A stretch of 64,000 nucleotides of DNA from Atherix ibis. Taxonomy: Eukaryota > Arthropoda > Insecta > Diptera > Athericidae. Within the stretch, counting starts at the first letter, position 1. Each line of letters starts with the position of its first letter. Of this stretch, positions 45,855 to 57,670 are shown piece by piece. A program made the translations under genes and the position numbers. The notes beneath the pieces were generated by a model. That model saw only the letters and a list, made by a program, of their open reading frames with translations, was not told the DNA's origin and made no database searches. The stretch is taken from NCBI GenBank assembly GCA_958298945.1, contig OY282609.1, forward strand, positions 58,128,220 to 58,192,219. Direction: 5' to 3'.

Positions 45855-46182
45855 ATGGTATTTAATGAACAATTTAAAAAAAACAAAACCATAAACTTTC
45901 CCCATACAGAAAATTTGAAAGCTTATCTTTGCACCAACTACAAAAAATTTGTCTTTCCTTAGTAGAGAATAGCTTCAAAACATGTTGAACGCCGAATGTG
46001 GTGAATAAAATAATATAAACTCAACTCACCACTTCTTTCTTCAAACCGCCATTTTGCCAAACAATCTTTCTCAAAGAATATATTTTTTTCTTCCGGTTTT
46101 CACTTTAATTACAAACGATTTGCACCAAATTTTTTAATGAAATCTAATTGCAAACACTTTTATCTAATAATTAAGATACTTT
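45855..46182 (+). repeat. long direct repeat, 3' copy
   Basis: Matches 43588-43930 and directly follows the poly-A of the non-LTR element. See the finding on an unusually long target duplication. Confidence 0.88.
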
Positions 46183-47433
46183 TAAACAAATATTATCAAC
46201 AATTATTAGTTAAAAAAAAATTTTTTACTAACGTCTACTGTTCAAGTGCCTGAGAGAGAATGGACAGCGAAGAACATTTTACTTTGCAAATAGATTATTT
46301 GCACATTTAACCAATAAACACATACAATATTGAACAATATTCATTTAACTGAAGCAAAAGATCGTCGTATTTTTTTTATATGGGCCGTTATAAAAAGGAG
46401 TTTTCAGAAATACGACTTCTTAAAGGCTCTCCCATTACGGAATTGTGTAATTAGATTTTCATTTTGGAAAAGTAAAAATCAAAAATGTCATTTTATGATT
46501 TTAATACAAAAAAACTCGATATTTTGAAAATAAACAAGGTTTAAGAATTAATTTTTTTTGGCAAAAATAAGAGAATTGTAATAGGAGAGAAAAACTAATT
46601 TAGGTTAATTTGTTGTTTTTTTTTTCATTTTAAATTGAAAGTAATTTTTTTTTTCTGCAGTTTGTAAATAATTTAAAAAAAATTTAAGATTTAGTTATAA
46701 TTTCAACAAAAGTAAACTGTTTACTGCACTTGTCCTCTCTGCGTTTATATTTGTAAGAGACGCTACCAATCCCAATAGATACTTTTAATTTTTTTTCACT
46801 TTTTAATAATTTTTAAAATTTTTTACCGCTTAAAATATTTTCTCTTTTTTTCATCTGTGGTACTAATGTTTTATAATATAGTAATTTGATTTGGTTTCTT
46901 ATAAAAATTAAAAATATTGAATTTAAGAAAATCAGAAGATACTTTGTAAAAAAAAAACAGAAAATATTTTTACATTAAAAAAATATAATTTTCTTTATTT
47001 TTGATGGAAATTGCAACGTGTAAACTTGATTATCTGCAAAAAAGATAGCTTTTTGAAATACTTTTATTTAAACAAAATTTTTTTTAAGAATTTAAAGAAA
47101 ATTTTAATATTATTTAAGAAAAAAGTATTCTTTGTATCAAAAATAAACTGTTGAATTTTTTTATTTGGATTTGCAAATGTTTGTAATTTGTTTTTTAATT
47201 TCATAAAAATTATCAATTCTAAAACCTATTTTTTCAATTTTCATAAATTTTTTTAAGTATTTCTTCTATAAGCTATTGATACCCCAAAATATTTGAAATT
47301 AAAAAATTTCAACAAAATGGAAAAGAAAGTACTCATCAGATACACCCCCCCTAATCCCCTTCATTTAACGATGCTTATTAATATATTTAAAAAAAAAGGT
47401 TGGTTAGTTTTAACTTTTGTTAAAGTCTTGGGT
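46183..47433. other. AT-rich sequence, nothing seen
   Basis: About 1.25 kb with no supported gene or transposon end. Confidence 0.4.
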
Positions 47434-47930
47434 AAGATCAATATCTTCCCCAAGACCAAATCGCTTCGGACGGAAGACGTTGCTGTGCGTTTGGTGGGAT
47501 CAGTAGGGTATCGTCTACTATAAGATGTTGAAACGTGGTGAAACAAGCTGATTTTCCTCCACGACAACGCACCATCGCACACGTCAAAAATGGTCCGAAA
47601 CTAGTTGGAGACACTCAACTGGGAGGTGCTACCCCACCCCGCTTATTCACTAGACCTGGCCCCTTCCGACTACCACCTGTTTTTGTTGATGGGCTACGCG
47701 CTCACTGAGCAACATTTCGATTGTTAGGAAGACGTCCGAAAATGGCTTGGTGAGGCGTTTGCCTCGAAACAGAAGGATTTCTTTTGGCGTGGTATCCACA
47801 AATAACCCAAGAGATGGGAAAAATGTGTAGCTAGCGGGGACAAGTACTTTGAATAAATTTGTTTTTGCTTTCTATGAAAAAAACGTGTTTTTTTGACTAA
47901 AAAACAGCGGATTTAAGCTAATATACCTGG
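47434..47930 (+). mobile_element. mariner B4, 3' fragment of a Mos1-like copy
   Basis: It matches B3 in reverse orientation from the middle of the transposase (TKSLRTEDVAVRLVGSVGY in one frame), through FLHDNAPSHTSKMVRN and PAYSLDLAPSDYHLF in another, to an end region RWEKCVASGDKYFE-like and the terminal repeat GCTAATATACCTGG. TA follows at 47931-47932. The 5' half is absent and an internal deletion precedes LHDNAPS. Stop codons are present. It cannot be functional. Confidence 0.8.
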
Positions 47931-48069
47931 TATGTTTATTTGTGTTTGCTTGTTATAATTAGTATTGAAATGTATATTCTAAGCGCCACGACACTAAAAG
48001 GCCATTTGTCGATAAAGAAGATCGGGTTAGGAAATTAAAGTAGAAATGGAAAGAAAAGTGTTTTTTTCT

Positions 48070-48378
48070 GGGAATTAGCGTGGGACCATGCCTCAGTGGG
48101 ATTCGAACCCACGACCCCTCAAATGGTAGTCCGGTACGCCAACGACTGTGCACGGGATGGGATGGGACGATTATTTTAACGGGCCACCAGACCTCGCCAG
48201 ACGCTTTCGCATCCATCTGCTCAGGCGGTCTGATGGTCCGCCCGGCTATTAGTGGCACAAATGAAGCGGTTAGGTAAATTAGCGTAGGACCATGCTGCTA
48301 CAGCGGGATTAGAACCCACGACCCCTTTGCCAGATAGTCTCAGTACGCTATCGACTGAGCTACCGAGGCCGGCTTACT
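48070..48378 (-). repeat. tRNA-derived SINE with two tRNA-like units
   Basis: On the minus strand the unit at about 48378-48290 has TAGCTCAGTCGATAG (A box, 48348-48362) and GGTTCTAATCCC (B box, about 48305-48316) at tRNA spacing. A second unit has a weaker A box (TGCACAGTCGTTGGCG, 48137-48152) and a strong B box GGTTCGAATCCC (48099-48110). GGGTCGTGGGTTC before the B box resembles tRNA-Lys. The acceptor stems do not pair properly, so these are RNA polymerase III promoter heads of a SINE, not genes. A central non-tRNA segment of about 100 bp lies between them. Confidence 0.68.
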
Positions 48379-49051
48379 GTGCTTCGGGACCGATATAGAA
48401 ATATTATTATTTTCTATTTCGGTATAAAATTAATGCCAATTCTTTTTTATTTTCCTTAAAAATAAATTGTTTTCTTTCCGCCATTGTTCTTTTTATTCAC
48501 AATTTTTTTCATTTTCATTTTCTCAAAAATCTTTTTTTTTTTTTTAAATTTTATTGTTTTAAAAATTCCATGTTTTATTTTTATTTTTATCGTGGAAATT
48601 TTTTAATTGCTTTCCTTAGTATTTTAATATTTTAAAATAATCAATATGATTAAAGTTATATTGTCTATGGGGAAGGGGGTAAGGTGAATTTATTCTACTT
48701 AATAAAAAAGAAAAGATTCCAAAGAATCATTTTGGCTGAAGCAGTTGGGCACAATAATTAGAGAAAATATGAAATTCTAAACACCAACTAATGCCATCTG
48801 GTATTGATTGAAAATATCAACAAATTAAAACGTGACTGCCAAAAGGTAAATTTAACGTTTACTCTAATTTTAGTGATTATTTTTTTTAAGAGTTAGCAAA
48901 TAATTTTGTTTTTAATGGTTGACCTAAAAGAGTCTATTTTTAAAAGAAAAATCAAAATATTTTGCTAAAAGTTAGGTAAGAAATTCTTTGAAATAACTTC
49001 AATATTTTCTTTTATTTAAAAAAAACCTATTCCATTAGGCTTTTTCTTATA
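48379..49051. other. AT-rich sequence, nothing seen
   Basis: No supported gene or repeat over about 670 bases, apart from homopolymer runs. Confidence 0.4.
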
Positions 49052-49965
49052 CTACCTTGATCAAAAAGGTCCCGGAATGATAGGAGTGTGGCGCTCCCAT
49101 GGTTCCGATTTAAGTTCTGTTAAGTTGGTACATCTGTTCTTGATATTCCCTCTAAATCTTAGCGTCATAGTTTGACATTTGCAAAAGTTACGTAGCCAAG
49201 AGTACATCTATCTCTGTGTGTGTTGGCGATTTTTTACAATTTTAGAAATGGATTTAAATTTGCAACAACGGACTTGTATTAAATTTTGCGTCAAAAATAG
49301 TTTTAATGGTGGGCGAAAATGTTGAAAAAGTGTTTTGGCAACAATTCTCTAAAAAAAAACCACGTCGTTTTTTTTTTTAGATAAAAAACGAGACCAAAAA
49401 AACCACGTCGTTTTCAGTCAAAAAAGAAGGCAATCTTCAGTCAAAATCACGGTTTTCATGGATTACAACGGTGTAGTGCATAATGAATTTTTGCCAGAAG
49501 GCCGGATAGTAAGCAAAGAGTATTATTTGGGCGTTATAAGATGTTTGCGTGAAGCAATTCCCCGAAAGAGACCAGAATTGTGGGCAGAAGACTCGTGGAT
49601 TTTGCACCATGATAACGCACCGTCGCACAGTGCCATCATTATTCGTAATTTTTTTAAAGAAAAATGCAACAAATACCATCCAACAACCACCGAATTCACC
49701 TGATTTGGCTCCCTGTGACTTCTTTCTGTTCAATCGAGTTAAAAAACCATTACGGAGAACGCGTTTCAATAGCCGAGAGGAAGTAACACACACAGAGATA
49801 AAGTACTCTTGGCTACGTAACTTTTGTAAATGTCAAGCTATGGCGCTAAGATTTAGAGGAAATATCAACAACAGATGTACCAACTTAACCAAAAAAACAG
49901 AACTCAAATCGAAACCATGGGAGCGCCACACTCCCATCATTCTGGGACCTTTTTGATCAAGGTAG
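49052..49965 (+). mobile_element. mariner E deletion derivative with long TIRs
   Basis: The ends CTACCTTGATCAAAAAGGTC are bordered by TA (49050-49051 and 49966-49967). Inverted similarity continues for about 165 bases on each side (49052-49215 and about 49795-49965), through GGAGTGTGGCGCTCCCATGG and ACTCTTGGCTACGTAACTTT. The 580-base interior keeps only the second half of a transposase: MDYNGVVHNEFLPEG, WILHHDNAPSHSA (second Asp) and, after a frameshift at about 49670, NSPDLAPCDFFLF (third Asp), 34 residues apart. It is non-autonomous. Confidence 0.87.
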
Positions 49966-50970
49966 TATTTCATACATTGACAATATTTTCCATTATAATC
50001 AATTAGATTATTTTTAATAACGAAATAACAGACTATTTTTTTAATAAAAATATTTTTAAAAAAAAACTAAAAAGAAATTACACCCATACCTCGCTATACG
50101 GCCGCTCTTTATACGGCATTTCGCTATAAAGGCCCTCTTCAATTAAGGCACGTTTTCGATTTACGGCCTAAAATGTTTCGCTATAACGGCAAAAAAAAAC
50201 TTTTTTCGAATGTCGCTATATCTACATATTGAAGAATGGAGATACCGATGAATTTGCTGAAGATGTCACATTCCAAGCAAGCCGAGGATGGTTTGAAAAA
50301 TTTAAAAATAAATTTAATTTGCATAATTTGAAAATGAAAGGTGAAGCAGCTAGCGCCAATGAGGCCACGTCTAGAGAATATCCCAACATTTTAAAGGGAA
50401 TTATTGAAAGAGGTGGTTATAAACCTGAACAAGTGTTTAACGTAGACGAAACAGGGCTTTATTGGAAGCGAACGCCTGATCGAAAAATCTGCGCCTGGTT
50501 ATAAGGTGTCTAAAGAACGATTAACTTTGCTATTTGATGCAAATGCCGCGGGTGATTTTAAACTAAAACAACTTTTACTATATTTGTCCGAAAATCCAAG
50601 GACTAAATAAAAATCAATTACCCGTCATATGGAGATCCAACAAGAAAGCTTGGATGACTAAAGCTACTTTTGAGGATTGGTTCAAAAATCACTTCTGTAC
50701 AGAAGTGAAACAATATTTGCGAGACAATAACTTAAGCAACAAGGCTTTGCTAATTTTGGATAATGCATCAGGGCATCCTACTAATTTATCCGAACTACAA
50801 TCTGAAGATTTCATGATTGAGTACCTTCCGAGAAATACAACAGCTCTGATCCAACCAATGGATCAGGGTGCAATAGCCACTTTTAAGGTATATTACCTAC
50901 GCCGAACTTTCCGACAATTTATAGGAGAAACCGATGGTAAATCTTCAATTAAAACATTTTGGAAAAACTA

Positions 50971-52149
50971 CGAGGGTCGTTCAATAAGTCCTTAGAAAAT
51001 TCAAGAAATTTGGTAAAGTATAATCGACGTAGTTTTTTGTAAGCAGCATTATCGACAGGAAAGCTGTCAAAATTTCAGATCGATCCATAGCGTAGGTCAA
51101 TTTCTATCATCAATTAAAGTTAACGACATTTATTTGTGCATAACAATGGAAAAAAGCGAGTTTAGGGCTGTCATCAAACATCTCCATTTGAAAGGCTTAA
51201 GCCCCAAAGAAACCAAAGCCGAGTTCGATGCAGTTCATGGCACATCTGCACCTGTGTTTGCGACGGTTTACAATTGGGTGAATGAATTTAAACGTGGCCG
51301 TTCATCCACAAAAGATGAACATCGTTCAGGACGGCCAGTTAAGGTGTGTACTCCTGAAATCATCGACAAAATCCACGATCTGATTTTGAACGATCGGCGA
51401 ATTAAAGTGCGCGAATTAGTTGAGGCCACGGGCATATCACAAGGTACAGTCGCTTCAATTTTGCATGAAAACTTGTCTGTGAAAAAAATTTCGGCAAGAT
51501 GGGTGCCGCGTTTGCTCTCAGAGGAGAATAAGCGCAATCGTGCAGTGGACTCTGAGGCTATGTTGGCACTCTTTCATGACAATCCTGCCGAATTACTTCG
51601 TCGGTATGTCACTGTGGACGAAACCTGGATACACTACTACACTCCAGAAATGAAGAGACAGTCATCACAGTGGATTTTCAAAGGTGAACGGGCTCCGAAG
51701 AAGGCAAAAACTGTGCCATCGGCCGGCAAGGTGATGGCTACGGTCTTTTGGGATTCGCAGGGCATCATTTTTATCGACTACTTGGAAAAAGGAAAAACAA
51801 TAACAGGAGCGTATTACGCGTCGTTATTGCAACGGTTGAGCGAGGAAATCAAAGAGAAACGCCCCCATCTGAAGAAGAAAAAAATCCTCTTGCATCAGGA
51901 TAATGCGCGTGTGCACACCTGCGCTGTTTCCATGGCCAAAATTGTGGAATTGAGAATGGAATTGTTGCAGCATCGCGCTTATTCACCAGATTTGGCCTCC
52001 AGTGACTATTTTCTTTCCCCCAATCTGAAGAAATGGCTTGGCGGACGACGGTTCACTTCCAACGAGGACGTCATTGCTCAAACGGATGAGTATTTTGCAG
52101 AACTTCCGAAATCCTATTTTTTGGACGGGATAAAAATTTTGGAAAAACG
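50971..52149 (+). mobile_element. mariner G1, 3' end lost
   Basis: The left end CGAGGGTCGTTCAATAAGTC follows TA (50969-50970) inside the Tigger 2 frame. The 3' side stops at AAAAACGG (about 52149) without its terminal repeat and passes straight into Tigger sequence. Compared with G2 about 95 bp are missing, so the element can no longer move. Confidence 0.85.
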
Positions 52150-52189
52150 GATGCTGTTGGAAGCATCAGTGAATCATGGAAGGAATTAA
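51146..52189 (+). pseudogene. mariner G1 transposase with foreign C-terminus
   Basis: The frame starts MEKSEFRAVIKHLHLKG (51146). It has both helix-turn-helix regions, WVPRLLSEENKRN, VTVDETWIHYYTPE, LHQDNARVHTCA and YSPDLASSDYFL; the three Asp are in place (DD34D) and no stop interrupts the mariner part. After KILEKR the last dozen or so residues of the normal protein are replaced by a short tail read from Tigger sequence out of frame. Ser replaces the usual Pro in LASSD. It is close to G2 and more distant from family A. Confidence 0.85.
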
Positions 52190-52770
52190 AATTAACAACA
52201 ATGAACCATGTTTGGAAAAAAATATGGCCAGAATGTGTAAAAAGTACTGATGCAGAAGTTAATTTCCTTCCTGAAATTAGGCAAAACATTTTGGATCTTG
52301 CACATGATCTCGGCTTTGAAGGTTTGAACGAACGTGATGGGCTTAATCTACTTGAAGCTGATAGGGAACCCCTTTCATATGAGGAACTCATTCAGTTGCA
52401 AGCAGAAACGGCATTTGATGAAGAGACAGAGCCTGTTGTATCAAACAGGTAACATCAAAAAATTTGTCGAAAGCTTTTTCCTATTTCAAACAAGGAATAA
52501 ACATCCTCCTTGAAACAGATCCTGACGTCGAACGTAGCGCTAAAGTTTCTCGAGGAATTAACTCAGCCATTAGCTGCTATAAATCACTGAAGAACGAAAT
52601 AGACAAGAAGGCAAGAAAAATAACGTTGGACAATTTTTTTAAGCCAGGCCCATCCTTACCAGCGAAAAATGATGACGACAGTAATCGGGAGGTTACTATT
52701 TCTTCATCGTCTTCAGATTAAAGCCATTTTTAAAAAAATTATTTATGTATACATACACATATTTTAAGTA

Positions 52771-54035
52771 CGAGGGTCGTTCAATAAGTCCTTAGAAAAT
52801 CCGAGAACTTGCGCTCGTAGTGTCGGTAAAGATTTTTTTTTTTGTAAGCATTCAGCTCGATCCATAGCGTAGGTCAATTTCTATCGTCGATTAAAGTTAA
52901 CGACATTTATTTGTGCATAACAATGGAAAAAAGCGAGTTTAGGGCTGTCATCAAATAGCTCCATTTGAAAGGCTTAAGCCCGAAAGAAATCAAAGCCGAG
53001 TTGGATGCAGTTCATGGCACATCTGCACCTGTGTTTGCGACGGTTTACAATTGCGTGAATGAATTTAAACGTGGCCGTTCATCCACAAAAGATGAACATC
53101 GTTCAGGACGCCCAGTTGAGGTGTCTACTCCTGAAATCATCGATAAAATCCACGATCTGATTTTGAACGATCGGCGAATTAAAGTGTGCGAATTAGTTGA
53201 GGCCACGGGCATATCACAAGGTACAGTCGCTTCAATTTTGCATGAAAGATTGTCTGTGAAAAAATTTCGGCAAGATGGGTGCCGCGTTTGCCCTCAGAGG
53301 AGAATAAGCGCAATTGTGCAGTGGACTCTGAGGCTATGTTGGCACTCTTTCATCGTAATTCTGCCGAATAGCTTCGTCGATATGTCACTGTGGACGAAAC
53401 CTGGATATACTACTACACTCCAGAAACGAAGAGACAGTCATCACAGTAGATTTTCAAGGGTGAACGGGCTCCGAAGAAGGCAAAAACTGTGCCATCGGCC
53501 GGCAAGGTGATGGCCACGGTCTTTTGGGATTCGCAGGGCATCAGTTTTATCGACTACTTGGAAAAAGGAAAAACAATAACAGGAGCGTATTACGCGTCGT
53601 TATTGCAACGGTTGAGCGAGGAAATCAGAGAGAACCGCCCCATCTAAAGAAGAAAAAAATCCTCTTGCATCAGGACAATGCGCGTGTGCACACCTGCGCT
53701 GTTTCCATGGCCAAAATCGTGGAATTGAGAATGGAATTGTTGCAGCATCCCGCTTATTCACCAGATTTGGCCCCGAGTGACTATTTTCTTTTCCCCAATC
53801 TGAAGAAATGGCTTGGCGGACGACGGTTCAATTCCAACGAGGACGTCATTGCTCAAACGGATGAGTATTTTGCAGAACTTCCGAAATCCTATTTTTTGGA
53901 CGGGATAAAAATTTTGGAAAAACGGTTGGAAAAGTGTATAGAGCTAAAATGAGATTATGTTGAAAAATAAAATTTTTTTTTTTAAATAAACAGTTTTTTT
54001 CCATCTTTTTCTAAGGACTTATTGAACGGCCCTCG
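52771..54035 (+). mobile_element. mariner G2, complete ends
   Basis: CGAGGGTCGTTCAATAAGTC on the left and, in reverse, CGAGGGCCGTTCAATAAGTC on the right are bordered by TA (52769-52770 and 54036-54037). It is inserted in the 3' untranslated part of Tigger 2. Confidence 0.92.
52923..53952 (+). pseudogene. mariner G2 transposase, several breaks
   Basis: The start MEKSEFRAVIK (52923) is followed at once by TAG (52956). The frame then reads LHLKGLSPKEIKAELDAVHG and the second helix-turn-helix. A lost base near 53265 shifts it within VKKISARW. Further stops and shifts lie near 53370 and 53448, and another near 53630. The last part (53650-53952) is open again and gives LHQDNARVHTCA, YSPDLAPSDYFLF and an end KILEKRLEKCIELK, that is, the second and third Asp. 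Inactive. Confidence 0.87.
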
Positions 54036-54068
54036 TATTTAACAAATTTGGAACCGATCCCATTGGAT

Positions 54069-54125
54069 CAATGGTTTCTATTCTAAAACTAGAAACCCCC
54101 TCTAGTTTTAGAATAGAAACCATTG
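54069..54125. repeat. perfect 25-bp inverted repeat (hairpin)
   Basis: The arms 54069-54093 and 54101-54125 are exact reverse complements (beginning CAATGGTTTCTATTC), separated by AACCCCC. It lies at the presumed 3' end of Tigger 2. Confidence 0.95.
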
Positions 54126-57100
54126 TAATTTGCTCCACTTTACCACCTTCTATTGTGAATGACAATTACTTTACCATCTTCCATGTATCGTCTGAACTCT
54201 TCTGTTTACCGTTTAAATGGTGCATTTTTCGTTTCATATAGTCGTACTGTATCATAGAGTAATTTATTTGCTAAAACAATCATAGACTGATGATATGGGG
54301 TGAGACGATTTTGCACCTGCCCAAGTTCTATAATCAATCCCGTGAATGATCTTCATTGCATCATCGATGTTACCAGATGTACACACTATGACGATTTTTA
54401 TTCATTTATTATTAACTCAGAGACAATATTGCACAGTTTATCTCGATTCAATTTGATTTGCGTCAGTTCTGAAAATTACGAGTACATCAGGCACTACTTC
54501 TCCTATTTAAAAGTAGGATTCTCTACCCTCTTCTTATCTATCACACATGAGTCCGTGATTTGTTTAGAATTTTTCGCATTCATAGTTCAAAATTGATCGT
54601 ATAAAGTTCGTCGTTTGGAATTTGTCTGTGTTATAAATTCCTCTTAAAATTTCAGTAAATTAAAAAAGAAAATGATTTTTCTGTACGGCCTTTTAAGAAT
54701 TATTATTGAAGAACTTAAATCTCAAGTAAGTTTTTTCTTTTTTTTTACATTAAATTCGCGAAAAAAAACCAGTAGTTTTAGAAGTTTTTTTTACTAGTTT
54801 TAGAAGTAATAATAATAATCTTGGAAGAAAATAAATAATAAAAAATATAAATTGCAGACAGTAAATAATAAAAATGTGTTTTAAAGCCTTTTAAAAGTGT
54901 GAATTCCAAAAAAAAAAAATGAATGATTTCAGATAATTTTTCCGAGGAAACGAATTATTGCTCAGATCAATTATTGTTAATTCCAGGTGACAAGAACCAA
55001 ATTGCCGGTAAGTGAATCTAAATTAATTTGTCTAAATTTTTCATACGAAATTATTCGATATTTTATAATTATATGTTTTTAAATATTCAATTTTAAAATT
55101 TAAAAATAAAAAAGAACATTCGGCAAAATTTTAAATTTTTCTTCTAATAGAACATTTTAAATTTTCATTTCTATGGAAAATCGATTTTTATTTTGTTAAT
55201 TTTAAGGAATTTTTTTTTTGTTTTTATTTTTTTTTTAATATTTAAAATATGTTTTCTAAAAATTGTTTATACTTAATTAATATAACGTATATTATTATTT
55301 CTCCAATTAAGTTTTCAAATTATCAATTTTTACAATTTTTAAGATAAAACTAAAAGGATTTTGAATTTTTTTTTACATTTTTACTCTTAAAGAAAATTTT
55401 TCTTGTTCAACATAGAGAAATCATGAATTTTTTATATAATTTTACTATAAGAATACTTTTATTTTTATAATCAACTTTACTGAATTTTATTTTTAAAGAC
55501 CTTTTTTCTTTTTGATTAACCAAAAAAATGTATTTTGATGAGAAAAAATTATTTTTTACGCTTAAGAAACGTTTAGTTTTCATTTTTAAGAAAGTTTTTC
55601 AAATTTACTATTCATAAAAAATAGTCTTAGGTTTATTATTTCTTTGAAATATGTTTAAGCAGCAAATTTTAATAACGCGTTCCGAATATAATTTGATCGT
55701 TTGATATCGGAGCACTTTAAGCAGTTATTCTCGAAAAATACCGACACTGGAACCATACCAAGAATCGGCAAAGACAATGTGACATTTCCTAGGAAAAGAT
55801 TTTGTGGCACCAAGAAAATTACAAAAAAAATCTTTTTTTATTCGCTCTTTGTATAAAATAAGCACTTACAAAACAATAAAAATTATATATTTACAGTGCG
55901 TAAGTAAAATTTTTCGAAGCATTTTAAAAGTTTGTATTTTAAAAAAAACAATTTTGAATAGTTTCAGATAATTTCATGGTGGAAATGAAAAAATTGTCTT
56001 CGCTAAGCAAGTCTTTAAAATCGCACAATGTGGAATCTATTTAGTTTGGAATGAACAATTTCAAATTCCACTATTGCTCGTGGTGAAAATAAGTACGTAC
56101 AAGACTCTTCCATTCGTCAGTTACGTGTTTTTTCTCAACACAATACAAGAGAAAAACGATGAGGTGAGTTGAAAACGGTTTTTGTGTAGCCCAATAGTAA
56201 CCGATCATCTCTCCCGTAATAATTTGTGTTGGCGATTGTACAATATAACACCAAGAAATTAATATTTGCTATATTTTATAGAAATCTATAAAAATTGAGT
56301 GAATATTAATAAATTTAATTGAGTAATTATTGAATACTTTCAATTATAATTAGTTTTTTTTTTATTGTTTTAACTAGGTTTCTTATGATTGCGAAAGGGG
56401 ATTTTTTAATTGTACCCGATTTCTTAAAAATTTGAATTTATATTTTTTAATAATTTCAATATTTTTTTTTAAATTTTTTTTTTAATTTTTATTTATAGGT
56501 CAATTTTTGGGATTTTTAACTAGGTTTCTTATAATTGCGAAAAGAGACATTTTTAATTGTTACTGATTTCTTAGGGATTTGAATTTATTTTCAAAGTAAG
56601 TCTTAGATATTTTTTAATAATTTCAATATTTTTTTCAATTAATTTTTTTTTTTTTTTTTTGATTTATAGATTAATTTTGGAGATGAACATAATTTCTGAT
56701 ACGCATATACACTGAAAATAATTGTTCGATAATTTTTTATTGCTATTCACAAATTTCTTTTCTGGTAAGTAAATTTAAATTTAAATTTAATTGTTTATTT
56801 ACTTAAAAAGTTTATTGTTTGCGAAATATTTTAAAGTTAATTTTTGCGAAATATTTGTAAAAATGGCAGTCGAGCATTTTTTTATTTCTTAATATTAACA
56901 GATTTTCACTTAATATTAATAATTTTTATTTGTGTGTAGTAGTTTTGAATATTTTTTGTGTGTAGAGTAGTTTTGGTGACAGAGACAGAGTGAACAACAT
57001 CCATTTTGTGTAAAGTTCCGCTTTTGTTAATGCGTCAGTTTTTGAGAATAACCTTTGATTATTTCCCCTTGAAGCGGAATACAAAAATTAAAGCTACTCA

Positions 57101-57670
57101 CACATGCATAATGCTCAAAGGCATAGGTGCTCTTTTATATTTGTACATATTGCTTTGGCGCACATTTTAAAAATATGTGTGGAAATTATTTCATTTAATA
57201 AATTTAGAATTAGAAACTACAATCTAATAAGACATTTTTTTGCCATAAATTCAGTTTTTTGCATATAAAAGTTAAGATTTTCAAACATGGAACAAAACTT
57301 CTGCAATACTACTTACTTTCCTGATTAAATAGATCAAAAAATTAAAGAAATTTATTGACATCATTTCCCAATGGAAGCAAATTTAACTTTAAGTTTCAAT
57401 AGTTTATAGGTATTCAGTTATAATATCATATATTAATACTTGCTGACATTAGTATAAAAATTCACAAATTCAAAATTATATTCTTAGTAATTATTTTTTT
57501 AGCACACTTACCTTGGATTTTTCCTAGGCACCATATTTTTATATATATGAAAATTGTACATTAATATAGGTACAATTTTTGACTATGTGAAAATATAAAA
57601 CCAATAAAACCGATTCCACGGTCGTTTTGGCTTCAAAAAAATTGCATATATTGTTTTTTGGCTTCAGCTA
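54126..57670. other. AT-rich region with weak exon-like signals
   Basis: No gene firmly supported. A short frame MIFLYGLLRIIIEELKSQ (54672-54725) ends at GTAAGT. A segment 54933-55007 lies between TTTCAG and GTAAGTG and is open in one frame (NFSEETNYCSDQLLLIPGDK). TTTCAGATAATTT recurs near 55963. An ATGAG followed by GTGAGT lies at about 56159. These do not assemble into one convincing protein. 56200-57670 shows nothing. Confidence 0.25.

Larger units (their letters stand above)
50229..52721 (+). pseudogene. Tigger 2 transposase, split and frameshifted
   Basis: Piece 1 (50229-50504) carries a CENP-B-type helix-turn-helix stretch (FQASRGWFEKFKNKFNLHN) and NVDETGLYWKR, the first catalytic Asp. 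After a frameshift it continues YKVSKERLTLLFDANA. Piece 2 (50654-50970) has LLILDNASGHPTNL and TTALIQPMDQGAIATFK, the second and third Asp blocks. Mariner G1 then interrupts. Piece 3 (about 52150-52721) resumes SISESWKELKL, WKKIWPE, LETDPDVERS and KITLDNFFKP and ends in a Ser-rich tail. There is one further frameshift near 52450. All three catalytic blocks survive as text but not in one frame. Confidence 0.82.
50081..54068 (+). mobile_element. Tigger/pogo element 2
   Basis: The left end CACCCATACCTCGCTATACG follows TA (50079-50080) and is followed by repeated CGCTATA and TATACGGC motifs typical of Tigger ends. The matching right end is not visible. Sequence after mariner G2 (TTTGGAACCGATCCCATTGG, 54045-54064) looks like the inner part of a Tigger 3' end that then breaks off at the hairpin. 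The right border is therefore approximate. Confidence 0.65.

Noticed and set aside
48290..48378. Functional tRNA gene
   Set aside because: A and B boxes are present but the acceptor and anticodon stems do not pair and a second degenerate unit lies beside it; SINE is the better explanation.
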